From: Prevotella sp. oral taxon 376
Lineage (GTDB): Bacteria; Bacteroidota; Bacteroidia; Bacteroidales; Bacteroidaceae
Length of the DNA: 64,000 nt
Assembly: GCF_003043945.1 (NCBI RefSeq)
Contig: NZ_PYXG01000001.1
Coordinates: 2,001,868 to 2,065,867, forward strand
Direction of reading: 5' to 3'
In this document: positions 24,502 to 32,717 of the stretch, in pieces
Layout of the letters: the number at the start of each line of letters is the position of its first letter
How positions within the stretch are numbered: position 1 is the first letter of the stretch
Translations under genes and position numbers: made by a program
The notes under the pieces: model-generated
Database searches by the model: none
Told to the model about the DNA's origin: nothing
Seen by the model: the letters and a program-made list of their open reading frames with translations, nothing else

Positions 24502-25025
24502 ATGAATATTTGACAATAAAAAATATTTCATTGGCTTGTGTGGCAACTTCTATACTTGTTCCAATTCTTCACTTCTTGTCGCCATTTAACCTCAAGAATT
24601 ATGCAACAGTGTTAGCATTCGTCTCTTATGCTTTGTTTTTCTACCAGTCTGCAAAAGATACAGAAAGCAAAAACATAAAAAGGTGTGGTTATGCATCGTT
24701 GGCCTCTATCTCGTTTTTTCTCTTTGTTTTTATATGGAAAACGTGGTTTTATTACACCTTTGGGGATTTTTATGATATAAGTAGCAACTTTGAGATTGTC
24801 TATTTCGTCCCTCTTATTGCACTATCTTCTTTACATTTTATGATGATAAGGGAGGCGGGCTACAAGATGGCTTTCATTTGCATTCCTGCAATATTAGGGT
24901 ATCTGATGATAGGGGCGCAATTTGTGGACACCAGTGTATTAATAATGTTTATGTTCTCGTCGGCTGTGGTAATTCCATACGCATTGCTTGCATTTTCTTA
25001 TTATCAACTTTATAAAAAACTATAA
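24498..25025 (+). CDS. Multi-pass membrane protein
   Basis: 175 residues with about six hydrophobic helices (for example ISLACVATSILVPILHFL, VLAFVSYALFFYQS and FICIPAILGYLMIGAQFV) and basic loops. It is overlapped by the short lipoprotein gene and two bases ahead of another membrane gene. Position between a repressor and an integrase is typical for superinfection-exclusion genes; that role is inferred. Confidence 0.7.
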   Translation: MNEYLTIKNISLACVATSILVPILHFLSPFNLKNYATVLAFVSYALFFYQSAKDTESKNIKRCGYASLASISFFLFVFIWKTWFYYTFGDFYDISSNFEIVYFVPLIALSSLHFMMIREAGYKMAFICIPAILGYLMIGAQFVDTSVLIMFMFSSAVVIPYALLAFSYYQLYKKL

Positions 25026-25027
25026 CT

Positions 25028-25321
25028 ATGAGTGAATTAGATGATTTGATTAAGACGGCGAAAGCAAATACATCGGGAAACATTTTGCAAACAGATGACA
25101 AGTATAGGACTCTTCTTGTCTTGTCAAACATTGCTTACTATGTTGGCATCGCATTACTACCGCTGGCGGTGGTTTTGTTTATCATGGCAGCATCTGGCGA
25201 AAAAGACTACATTGCTGGCATTTCTATGGGATGTCTGTTAGGCGGTATAAATGGACTTTTCTTCGGTCTGATCGGCAAATGCCTTATAGATATATATAAC
25301 AAAGTAAACCAAAACAAATAG
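25028..25321 (+). CDS. Small membrane protein
   Basis: 97 residues, cytosolic N-terminus (SELDDLIKTAKANTSGN) and two helices (IAYYVGIALLPLAVVLFIM and GCLLGGINGLFFGLIGKCL). Part of the lysogenic membrane-gene block. Function unknown. Confidence 0.65.
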   Translation: MSELDDLIKTAKANTSGNILQTDDKYRTLLVLSNIAYYVGIALLPLAVVLFIMAASGEKDYIAGISMGCLLGGINGLFFGLIGKCLIDIYNKVNQNK

Positions 25322-25329
25322 TCTCTTTT

Positions 25330-25359
25330 ACCCATGCAAGCCTAACCGCTTGCGTGGGT
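25330..25359 (+). terminator. Hairpin between membrane gene and lipoprotein
   Basis: ACCCATGCAAGC (25330-25341) and GCTTGCGTGGGT (25348-25359) give 12 bp with one G-T pair and a six-base loop. There is no T-run, so it could be a processing site. Confidence 0.5.
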
Positions 25360-25387
25360 ACTATGTGTAACTTTATATTTTAACACT

Positions 25388-26098
25388 ATGAGGAAAATAT
25401 TTTTAATATTAAGTGCTACTATCTTTTTAATTTCTTGTGGAAGCTCATACGAACGAAAGGTGAAGGCTGCTTTCAAAAGTTATGTGAGCACGCATTTTGA
25501 CAATCCCAAGGATCTTAAAGAGATTGTGGCAATAGACTCTTGTGATACAATTTCAATAAAAGAAGTCCAAGATTTACTAAAATCGACAAAAACAACTTAT
25601 GACTCTATCAATAAAGTTGTAAAAGAAAGGGCAGAAAAGATTAGCAAATCTTTGAAAAATCCTAAATTGCGAGGTTTAACCCACAGGAATCCCTACTTTA
25701 ATGAAGCAATACATAAATACAATGAGGCATCAATGGAAAGGTTGTCGCTAACATCATCTGATTTATCTTGGGCATTGTATGATATAGGGAAACCATTGGA
25801 AGACAGGTATAAGGATTTTATGAGTAAGCGAGGAAAGACCTATGTCCAATGCAAAATACATGTAAGGGTTGCGCGCGAGGAAAAAGATAGAATGGTTACA
25901 TATTACGCTATTTCTGACACTCTGCTTAACAATATCGAAATTAGAAGTAAGGGAATAGGAACAGAAGAAGTCCTTGGCGCCGACAATTTAATTGATTTCT
26001 CTGAAATTTCAGACGAATATTTATCAAGAATTAAAAACGCAAAAGAACTTGATGAATACGGAAAAATTGTTCTTAACATAATAAATAGGGAAATATAA
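25388..26098 (+). CDS. Lipoprotein of unknown function
   Basis: 236 residues: signal MRKIFLILSATIFLIS then Cys17 (ISCGSS lipobox). The mature part is helical and charged, with a long coiled-coil stretch (about 60-130) and a beta-rich C-half. It follows the membrane genes and precedes the KilA-N leader, so it is probably an accessory gene expressed from the prophage. No family recognised. Confidence 0.65.
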   Translation: MRKIFLILSATIFLISCGSSYERKVKAAFKSYVSTHFDNPKDLKEIVAIDSCDTISIKEVQDLLKSTKTTYDSINKVVKERAEKISKSLKNPKLRGLTHRNPYFNEAIHKYNEASMERLSLTSSDLSWALYDIGKPLEDRYKDFMSKRGKTYVQCKIHVRVAREEKDRMVTYYAISDTLLNNIEIRSKGIGTEEVLGADNLIDFSEISDEYLSRIKNAKELDEYGKIVLNIINREI

Positions 26099-26350
26099 TA
26101 ATGGTTGTGTCCATTTCGCAGGGCAAACGGTTAAGTTGCTCAATTAGCAGTTGGGCTTTTATTTTGCTCACTATTTAGATACGGGCGGGTTGCCTTTGCG
26201 TGAAATTTTCAAAGCTCTCGGAGTGGAGACCATTTCTTGAACAGCGCAAAATGGCAGCCGCTTTCTTTGTGAATCTCGCTCGCATCTTTTAAATATCCAA
26301 GAGATAAGAAGTGCTAAAAAAGTATAATTCTCCACGAGGATTGATACACG

Positions 26351-26374
26351 TTGTGAGAAAATTGTGTATCTTTG
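26351..26374 (+). promoter_or_regulatory. Promoter of leader B/KilA-N
   Basis: TTG at 26351 and TATCTTTG at 26367-26374. As in leader A, the direct-repeat copy begins four bases after the -7 box. Confidence 0.75.
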
Positions 26375-26378
26375 TAAT

Positions 26379-26600
26379 GTCTAATAAATCAAAGCGGATT
26401 GAGGTATGCTCTTCCGTTTTTCTGGGAGGGCATTTTGCTTGAACAAAACTTTCGAGGAATAAACAAAACGGCGTACCGTCCCTTGGTTACATTGTAATGG
26501 TGTTTCCGTGCTTTCGCTTTGAAGCATTAGACAAAGGGTAGCGGTACGCTTTCTTTGTGTACCAACCCAATAAAGTTTAAACGTCTAAAAAAATCAAAGC
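26379..26600 (+). ncRNA. Structured leader flanked by duplicated 5' UTR (leader B)
   Basis: GTCTAATAAATCAAAGC lies at 26379-26395, at the expected transcript start. GTCTAAAAAAATCAAAGC lies at 26583-26600, two bases before the ATG at 26603. Between them the outer stem is GCGTACCG (26471) with CGGTACGC (26542), a 3'-side TAG bulge, and an inner stem CCCTT/AAGGG, enclosing two small hairpins. The plan is the same as leader A while the stem sequences differ, which is evidence for a conserved fold. Confidence 0.6.
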
Positions 26601-26602
26601 AA

Positions 26603-27439
26603 ATGGACGAAATTAGAAGTTTTAGTGCTCCGCATCGCATGGAGCTTGACAAAACATTTTCTTATAATGGCTCTAATGTCAGAATGAAGAAAGTGAATGG
26701 TACGGTTTTCGTATGCCTTACTGACATGGCGAAAAAGTTCCCAAACAAAACTCTATCCCACATTATTTACAGCAAGGAACTTACAGATTACATTAAACGA
26801 CTGACCGAAATGCAAAATTGCACTTCGGCTGATTTACTGCAAGTTACGAAAGGTGGAAGTGAAGAACAGGGCACTTGGGCGCATCGGAAGATTGCCTTGC
26901 GTGTTGCCCAAAAGTTGTCGCCCGACTTTGCGATTTGGGTTGATGATAGGGTTGAGGAACTGCTGACATACGGCACAATATCCGTACAGCGTCATAATCT
27001 CCCTGCAGATTATCCATCTGCCTTGCGTGAACTCGCAGACAAGGTAGAGGAGAACCAAAGGCTAACACTCGAAAACAAGCAGAAAGACAACCAAATCAAA
27101 AAGCTACAGCCCAAAGCAGATTTTGCTGATGCAGCTTTCAAGGCAGAAGGAAATGTAGACATTGGGCAGGCAGCGAAAATCCTCGGGCTGCCTTTCGGAC
27201 GAAATACCCTTTTCAGAAAGCTAAGAGAGAAAGGCGTTTTGTTTGGGAGCAGAAATGAACCAAAGCAAAGATTTGTCGATGCAGGCTATTTCGTGTTGAC
27301 CGAATTGCCGCCTATTAAACGAGAAAGCCATCCGGACTTAATTGTCATGAAATGCATTTGCACACAGAAAGGACTGGCGTATATCAACACACTTTTCGGT
27401 GGGAGTTTAAACAACCCAACACTTGCAAAAATCAAATAA
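26603..27439 (+). CDS. KilA-N/KilAC antirepressor
   Basis: 278 residues from the ATG at 26603; this start is chosen because the leader's second repeat ends just before it, though an in-frame start exists at 26555. The KilA-N domain has VFVCLTDMAKKFPNK and GTWAHRKIALRVAQKLSPDF then AIWVDDRVEELL. A coiled coil and a KilAC/ANT-like C-terminus (IGQAAKILGLPFGRNTLF then RKLREKGVLF) follow. Antirepressors of this type bind repressors or DNA to trigger lysis. It precedes the first integrase. Confidence 0.88.
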   Translation: MDEIRSFSAPHRMELDKTFSYNGSNVRMKKVNGTVFVCLTDMAKKFPNKTLSHIIYSKELTDYIKRLTEMQNCTSADLLQVTKGGSEEQGTWAHRKIALRVAQKLSPDFAIWVDDRVEELLTYGTISVQRHNLPADYPSALRELADKVEENQRLTLENKQKDNQIKKLQPKADFADAAFKAEGNVDIGQAAKILGLPFGRNTLFRKLREKGVLFGSRNEPKQRFVDAGYFVLTELPPIKRESHPDLIVMKCICTQKGLAYINTLFGGSLNNPTLAKIK

Positions 27440-27452
27440 ACACAGAACGAAA

Positions 27453-27683
27453 ATGGAAAAGAAAATAAATAAAAATATGATACAAGAGAGTGTAAATGTA
27501 AGTAAGAATGTTGCAGACGCGGCAACTTGGGTTGAAAATCTGCATCGGTTCTTCGACAAGGAAGATCAGCACAGCATATACCTACAAAACTCCGAGGATA
27601 TATTTGCCAAGCTAACAAGCGCAATACAGAAAATGATTGGCTGCGAGGCGTATTGGAATATTGTAGATAAGATTACAGAGTAA
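27453..27683 (+). CDS. Small hypothetical protein
   Basis: 76 residues from the ATG at 27453 (MEKKINKNMIQESVNVSKN). Helical, with NLHRFFDKEDQHSIYLQNSE. It lies between the antirepressor and the integrase leader, 14 bases after the KilA-N stop. No family recognised. Confidence 0.5.
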   Translation: MEKKINKNMIQESVNVSKNVADAATWVENLHRFFDKEDQHSIYLQNSEDIFAKLTSAIQKMIGCEAYWNIVDKITE

Positions 27684-27685
27684 TT

Positions 27686-27805
27686 TTAGATGTTAATAAT
27701 GGGTTTGCGCTATCGTCCCTTGCAATACGGGCAGCTTTCGTGATTGCCAGGGTGGTGCAAGAGAAAAACCTGTACCACCTACTTAGAAATAAGTTGAACA
27801 TCTAA
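27686..27805 (+). ncRNA. Structured leader before the first integrase (leader C)
   Basis: TTAGATGTT (27686-27694) and AACATCTAA (27797-27805) form inverted ends. Inside, TTGCGCTA (27705) pairs with TGGTGCAA (27753) and CCCT (27717) with AGGG (27749). The words CGTCCCTTG, GCTTTCG and AGGGT are shared in order with leader B. Ends are inverted rather than direct as in A and B, and I see no promoter right at its start. Confidence 0.45.
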
Positions 27806-27816
27806 AACATACAATT

Positions 27817-28758
27817 ATGAGCAAAGAAGAATTAAGACTGTTTTTCGGCGGCAAGTGCACCGACAAGCAATTTGCGTCTATTTTGTCCAATCCTTTTATG
27901 GACAACATAGATTGCTATTCATTTGGGACGTGGATAAAAGGATTTGTGGGTGCATTTATCACAAAATATCCGACGCGCCCGCAGGTTGTCAGAATGATGT
28001 GTGAGGCTCTACACAAGGGCACAATCAGGTGGCAAGACCTTACAAAGGTAAACCTTGCTACCATTACAGAGTATATCAAAGCGAACGTTACCCCCAATAG
28101 CGCATGTACTTATCTTGCCCTTATCAAGGCGTTGCTCAACGAGTATTCCGAAGAAGGTGTTATTCCTTGCAAGAGCTTTACGAGCGTGCTCAACGGAAAG
28201 AAAGTGCCATCACAACATATCGCCCTCACGGAGAATGAACTGAAAGCCTTGGACGACTACAAACCTAAGAGTAAAACAGAAGATTCCGTAAAGACTTTGT
28301 TCATGCGTGCGTGCCTCACGGGAGGGCGTTGCTCTGATGTCAGACGTATGACCCAAAAGAACGTTTCTGACGGCATTCTGTCTTATGTATCACAGAAGAC
28401 CAAGACAGAGGTAAACCAGCCCGTTCACAAGCGACTAATGAAGTATCTATGCAAGCCATGTCAGGAGCACTGTACGTCGGTTACGAGCAGGACAATTCAG
28501 AGAATCTGCAAAAGACTGGGAATGACGGAAGAGGTGCAACTATATGTCGGTGGCAAACTAAAGAAAGGCCAGAAATGGGAGTTCGTTACCATGCACACCG
28601 CAAGGCGTACTTTCTGCACTATCCTTGCGCAGAAAGATGTGCCCGTTGAGGTTATCAGGACGCTTGCCGGGCACAGCACGACGACAATGACAGATAGATA
28701 CGTCTGCATTGATGGGAGGAAGCCGGGAGTAAACGCAATGGCATTCTTTCAAGGTTAA
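27817..28758 (+). CDS. int: Tyrosine recombinase/integrase 1
   Basis: 313 residues. Catalytic motifs are visible: RACLTGGRCSDVRRM (Arg I), QKTKTEV (Lys), HTARRTFCTIL (HxxR), LAGHSTTTMTDRY (His and the Tyr nucleophile). The N-terminal part (about 40-125) is the SAM-like core-binding domain. It should integrate or excise the element by site-specific recombination. It stands behind leader C and in the lysogeny block with the XRE repressor. Confidence 0.93.
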   Translation: MSKEELRLFFGGKCTDKQFASILSNPFMDNIDCYSFGTWIKGFVGAFITKYPTRPQVVRMMCEALHKGTIRWQDLTKVNLATITEYIKANVTPNSACTYLALIKALLNEYSEEGVIPCKSFTSVLNGKKVPSQHIALTENELKALDDYKPKSKTEDSVKTLFMRACLTGGRCSDVRRMTQKNVSDGILSYVSQKTKTEVNQPVHKRLMKYLCKPCQEHCTSVTSRTIQRICKRLGMTEEVQLYVGGKLKKGQKWEFVTMHTARRTFCTILAQKDVPVEVIRTLAGHSTTTMTDRYVCIDGRKPGVNAMAFFQG

Positions 28759-28790
28759 ACACTAAATATCAACAAACAAATATCAAGAAA

Positions 28791-29267
28791 ATGGCAGCTA
28801 TAGACAGAATGTACTTAAGCAACTATAATGATAAATATATCCTTATGAAATGGATAGAAAGGCACAGGCCATCTCTATTGCAAAATGTATTTCACCCAAC
28901 AATGACAGAAGCAGAGTGGGATAACGAAAAACAAGAAATATACAATTCCCACCTAAAAATAAATGAAGAAGAGTATAAAAAACACGGTGGGAATAAACAT
29001 AGAATTGTCCTAAACTACGCAAAGTGTGGCTACGAGTGTCCATTGGAACAAGCAGAAAATGAGGCTAAATTATATAAAAGACAGCGCGAAGAGCTTGAAG
29101 ACGAAATTTGGTATAAATTCAAATATAAGCTCCCCATTGCTTGTTTCTCGTGCGAATCAGACACGTGGCTAAAATGGCACTGTCCTCTTGACTTTGTTAG
29201 AGAACACTTGAAAGATCAGTGCGGAATGAAAGAGCATTGGTATTATAAGCTGTTCTTTTTGTATTGA
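28791..29267 (+). CDS. Hypothetical protein
   Basis: 158 residues, basic/aromatic, with several Cys (KCGYECPLEQAE, ACFSCESDTWLKWHC). The Cys spacing is irregular for a zinc site. The leader has AAATATCAA twice, five bases apart, just before the ATG. It follows integrase 1 and ends at a bidirectional terminator. No family recognised. Confidence 0.55.
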   Translation: MAAIDRMYLSNYNDKYILMKWIERHRPSLLQNVFHPTMTEAEWDNEKQEIYNSHLKINEEEYKKHGGNKHRIVLNYAKCGYECPLEQAENEAKLYKRQREELEDEIWYKFKYKLPIACFSCESDTWLKWHCPLDFVREHLKDQCGMKEHWYYKLFFLY

Positions 29268-29288
29268 ATTTCACTGCAAGGAAACAAA

Positions 29289-29328
29289 TCCCTCACAAGC
29301 GCAGTAACTTGTGAGGGAACCTTTTTTT
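29289..29328. terminator. Terminator between convergent operons
   Basis: TCCCTCACAAG (29289-29299) pairs with CTTGTGAGGGA (29308-29318), 11 bp perfect, followed by CTTTTTTT on the plus strand. It closes the rightward integrase operon; the T-run reaches the stop of the next leftward gene. Confidence 0.85.
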
Positions 29329-30253
29329 ACTCTCCAAACTCAATGTTTGGTATTTTATTTCTCAATCTTCTTCTGCCATCCTTATCCATTTGTCTGTGGT
29401 TATACTGAATTGAGTATAGATGTATGTAGTCTCTTACCTCTTGTGCGCAGTAAAGAAACAGTTCTTTGAAACCAAGATAAGAATAGTAGAAATCCACTTC
29501 ATTTTCAAACCCCATTATGTGGCAGGCTTCTGGAAAAGTGAATGTCTGAGCGTAGTGCGGAAGCCAGTTTTCCATAAAGGATTTTATTCCCTTATCAAAT
29601 GGGCACTTTAATTTGCGCTCTAAGCCACCAATATCCCAAAGGTGGGTGCTTATGCCGTCCTTGCTGCACAAACGCAACAGGGCGAGATTTATGCGGTATT
29701 CCGGTCGTTTAACAGGCAACTCGCTAAAAAGCGAAAACAAAGCATGATACGGTGTATATTCCAGAGCCGTAATCAGCTCAAAGAGCACATCAAACAAAGG
29801 CTTGCCATTGTCGTGCTCTATGTTCCAAACAATATCAAGTAGATTGGTCACTTTCCAACATTTCACTGAACCAAAGTACGATATGGGTTTTGTCTGATTG
29901 GCTCCGTTGGATAACTGTACGAAAGCACGATTGGAATATAAATCTTTGTATGGGTGACTGCCAAGAATATTTCTCATAGCCGACACTTGTTGCATCGCTT
30001 TATTGTTATCGTCAAGCAGAAAGCAGGCTATTAGAGTGGCTAAAAGTTTATCTCCATAGTCTTGGTAATAGTCAGACAAGATAAGTGGGGAGAGAGGATA
30101 TTTCCCTCTCTCCTTATACTTCCTTGCTAATTCTTGCAACCAAGTACGATGATTAACGCCAAACTCTTTGTAGAACAGGGCTAAGTTCTTCTTCTTGCAC
30201 TCCTGCCGAATAATCTTTCTTCGCTGCTTTTCTTCCTCGTTGGTCATTGTCAC
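29327..30253 (-). CDS. HhH/DUF2400-like protein, possible base-modification enzyme
   Basis: 308 residues, helical throughout. The C-terminal half (LALLRLCSKDGIST then LWDIGGLERKLKCPFDKGIK) resembles, by eye, the helix-hairpin-helix glycosylase-like fold of the DUF2400 and thymine-pyrophosphorylase groups, with a CP(F)D motif where those families have CPLD. The resemblance is weak. It is the last gene of the long leftward operon. An alternative is an ordinary unknown phage protein. Confidence 0.45.
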   Translation of the reverse strand: MTMTNEEEKQRRKIIRQECKKKNLALFYKEFGVNHRTWLQELARKYKERGKYPLSPLILSDYYQDYGDKLLATLIACFLLDDNNKAMQQVSAMRNILGSHPYKDLYSNRAFVQLSNGANQTKPISYFGSVKCWKVTNLLDIVWNIEHDNGKPLFDVLFELITALEYTPYHALFSLFSELPVKRPEYRINLALLRLCSKDGISTHLWDIGGLERKLKCPFDKGIKSFMENWLPHYAQTFTFPEACHIMGFENEVDFYYSYLGFKELFLYCAQEVRDYIHLYSIQYNHRQMDKDGRRRLRNKIPNIEFGE

Positions 30254-30606
30254 ATCGTTAGGTTATCAGAATTAACAAGCCACTCAATCATATCAACGCA
30301 GTTCTCAAACAAGTTTTCTCCAACGCAACCACTCAATGTAAGATTGACTCCTTGGTTGTCGTACCGAACGACTTTATTATTAAATAGTAATTCAAATTCC
30401 ACATCTTCATAAATTAAACGGTTTGGTAGCAATTCTATTAATGCCCCGAGCGACCAAGCGGGATAATCCACTTGTAAATTATCTCCGCTATCACATACTT
30501 CGGGAAATGACGAACCTAAAGGATAAAACATATCAGCCGTATCTGCCGATACACCTAACTCTTGGAGTTTCTTACTCTGCACTCTTGTTGTACAAATCTG
30601 TGCCAT
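30250..30606 (-). CDS. Small conserved phage protein
   Basis: 118 residues, with SKKLQELGVSADTADMFYPL and PAWSLGALIELLPNRL, both typical of a small protein repeatedly seen in Bacteroidales phages. The stop overlaps the start of the next gene. Function unknown. Confidence 0.7.
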   Translation of the reverse strand: MAQICTTRVQSKKLQELGVSADTADMFYPLGSSFPEVCDSGDNLQVDYPAWSLGALIELLPNRLIYEDVEFELLFNNKVVRYDNQGVNLTLSGCVGENLFENCVDMIEWLVNSDNLTM

Positions 30607-30609
30607 AAT

Positions 30610-30882
30610 CTATTTTCCTGTTAATTCCAACACTTTCTCCTTAAACTCTTCTTCTGATTCGCAGAAGTAATAATCTTCTGCATCGTCGTCTGTGTCATAG
30701 ACAACTCCGTCTCGGTAAAAAATAACAACATCTTTTCCCTCATGCGGCATACCTTTCCGAATGTGATATGGCGCAATCAACCCATTATACCTATCACATT
30801 CAGGGTAATCTATAGGAAGTAAACCAATGCCTTTCAGCCAACCCCTTAGTTCCGCAGTATTACTATTTATATATGCTTTCAT
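30610..30882 (-). CDS. Small acidic hypothetical protein
   Basis: 90 residues from the ATG at 30882 (MKAYINSNTAELRGWLKGIG), preferred to one at 30897 because GGAGG lies about eight bases upstream and the longer form overlaps its neighbour. Beta-rich centre and an acidic C-terminus (DDDAEDYYFCESEEEFKEKV). Unknown function. Confidence 0.6.
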   Translation of the reverse strand: MKAYINSNTAELRGWLKGIGLLPIDYPECDRYNGLIAPYHIRKGMPHEGKDVVIFYRDGVVYDTDDDAEDYYFCESEEEFKEKVLELTGK

Positions 30883-30886
30883 AACA

Positions 30887-31420
30887 TTATCCTCCATACA
30901 TTACCAATTCGTACTTATCAAAGTCGAAGTTCTTGTAAATAGAGATAAAATTAAATATCTCGTATTCGTAGGTCGAACTTCCCGATACAAGCATTTTGTC
31001 TATATCTGTATCTTCTTTGAAGTCAAGTTCCATAGACAACGGAACACCCTCCCATGAATAATGCCACCGTTTGTTCTTTGTATTGACATAGTCTTTCATT
31101 CGGATTAAACTATCCTCGTCATCGCCGAGCATTGTTTCCAAATAGGATATAAACCTCTTTCTGATTTCCACAATCCATTGGTATAATTGCTCTTTTGATA
31201 CCGTTCCGAGAACTGTATCTTCGTTCTCGTCTATTTGTGTGAAAAGTCTATTGTTTTCGTTCGGCACCTCGTGAAATATATCAGTGCAAGTGTCATGCTT
31301 GACCATTTCGCTCACCTTTTCGTACTCACTGTAGTAGCTTTCATAGTCGTTACCGTCCTTAAAAGAGTCTCTTAACATAAACCCTTTTGGTACTCTTTCA
31401 AAACTTATCCTAAATCCCAT
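30887..31420 (-). CDS. Hypothetical phage protein
   Basis: 177 residues, acidic, mixed fold, with SYYSEYEKVSEMVKHDTCTD and a Trp-bearing RWHYSWEGVPLSMELDF. Located in the middle of the leftward operon. I do not recognise the family. Confidence 0.55.
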   Translation of the reverse strand: MGFRISFERVPKGFMLRDSFKDGNDYESYYSEYEKVSEMVKHDTCTDIFHEVPNENNRLFTQIDENEDTVLGTVSKEQLYQWIVEIRKRFISYLETMLGDDEDSLIRMKDYVNTKNKRWHYSWEGVPLSMELDFKEDTDIDKMLVSGSSTYEYEIFNFISIYKNFDFDKYELVMYGG

Positions 31421-31446
31421 ATATTTATACTATGATATGTCCACCG

Positions 31447-32226
31447 TTAAACTTTCAACTTAAACCCAATTTGAATACTCTCCCGCTTATACTTAAAATC
31501 TTTTGCATGGGTATTCTCTCCTCCGTTCCTAATGTGTAGATTTACAAGAAGGTTCTTGTGCTTGGCATGTAAATCATCATAAATCTTCAAAGCCTCATCA
31601 TATTTTACAGCCAATGCGCTATCCATATAATCACACATCAACACCCTGTCGGAACTTTTGCTATTCAGGTCATAACTTTTAAGATACCGAGTTTTCTTTG
31701 AGATTTTGTTTGTCAGCGCAAAGATGATGTTAGGCTTATTTAAGTCGTTCTCGATGGTGAGAAATACCCCATACGATGTTATCTTTTCGTTTGAGTTCTG
31801 CCTTATCCTTGTGAGAATAGCGTTTACACTATCAATGCTCTTTGAGAACTCTGCCTTATTTATATCTTTGGTAAACTCTGGCACTTGTATTCTCCGTTTG
31901 AGTTTGCTGTCGTACACTTCCTTTTCAGAACAATAGTATTCTATTCCTTTTCGGGTGTGCTTGGCGATGATGTAGAATTGATTGTATGCAATAAGTTCAT
32001 TCATGCCATAGTCGTTTACGGGATTCACTCTACAAGGTAATTTCGCTATAAACTCTCGTATGGGTACTTCTAACTCAAAAAGGCTATCACAAAAAAACGC
32101 CCTTGCCTCTTCCAATAACGGCGTAAGCACCAATTTTCTTTGAAACAACCAATCACGTTTGTATGATTTCACAAACATTATCACACCGTCCTTGCCGTCT
32201 TTCGGCATAACTGCTAATCGTAACAT
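31447..32226 (-). CDS. Hypothetical phage protein
   Basis: 259 residues, basic, alternating strands and helices. Notable parts are LPCRVNPVNDYGMNELIAYN and TSYGVFLTIENDLNKPNIIF. No catalytic motif, membrane segment or HTH is visible. Three bases from the next gene upstream. Confidence 0.55.
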   Translation of the reverse strand: MLRLAVMPKDGKDGVIMFVKSYKRDWLFQRKLVLTPLLEEARAFFCDSLFELEVPIREFIAKLPCRVNPVNDYGMNELIAYNQFYIIAKHTRKGIEYYCSEKEVYDSKLKRRIQVPEFTKDINKAEFSKSIDSVNAILTRIRQNSNEKITSYGVFLTIENDLNKPNIIFALTNKISKKTRYLKSYDLNSKSSDRVLMCDYMDSALAVKYDEALKIYDDLHAKHKNLLVNLHIRNGGENTHAKDFKYKRESIQIGFKLKV

Positions 32227-32229
32227 AAT

Positions 32230-32481
32230 CTATAATCCATATAAAAAATTTTTATATTTAAGTATTTCAAAATACAAGTCCTCTTCCATATTTTCAAGAT
32301 GTTTGTGTATTAACAGACTTAGTACTTTCTTCGTCTCTTCTTCATAAGAAGACTCTTTAACTTCATTTAGCATTCGTCTTTCTAAAGAGAAGACGTGCTC
32401 TGTTAGCCTTTCCTTGAAGATAGAGAGTTCCGTTATAGTTTTTTGTAATGATACTGCTTTCGTTATTTTCTGCGGATCCAT
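32230..32481 (-). CDS. Small coiled-coil protein
   Basis: 83 residues, almost entirely amphipathic helix (TITELSIFKERLTEHVFSLE, EETKKVLSLLIHKHLENMEE). Could be an oligomerisation or adaptor protein. Four bases to each neighbour, so clearly in the operon. Confidence 0.55.
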   Translation of the reverse strand: MDPQKITKAVSLQKTITELSIFKERLTEHVFSLERRMLNEVKESSYEEETKKVLSLLIHKHLENMEEDLYFEILKYKNFLYGL

Positions 32482-32484
32482 AGA

Positions 32485-32715
32485 TTAATATCCTCCTAAA
32501 TGTTCACAACAATAATCTTTAACAGCAACCTCCGCCTTTGCTAATAGCAAAGACAAATCATAGCATTCATCATCAAAAACAGTAATATCGCCACCGTCTT
32601 TGGCACACCCTTTTCTTGTTATTGTCAAGCACCAATCAGTAATACTTGAATAATAAAATTCTATATGAAATTTATGAACTTTTACTATCTCTGCTAACCA
32701 ATTTATATCAGCCAT
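32485..32715 (-). CDS. Small hypothetical protein
   Basis: 76 residues with VHKFHIEFYYSSITDWCLTI (beta) and an acidic helix (LSLLLAKAEVAVKDYCCEHL). Directly downstream of the KilA-N gene at 32718. Unknown. Confidence 0.55.
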   Translation of the reverse strand: MADINWLAEIVKVHKFHIEFYYSSITDWCLTITRKGCAKDGGDITVFDDECYDLSLLLAKAEVAVKDYCCEHLGGY

Positions 32716-32717
32716 AA

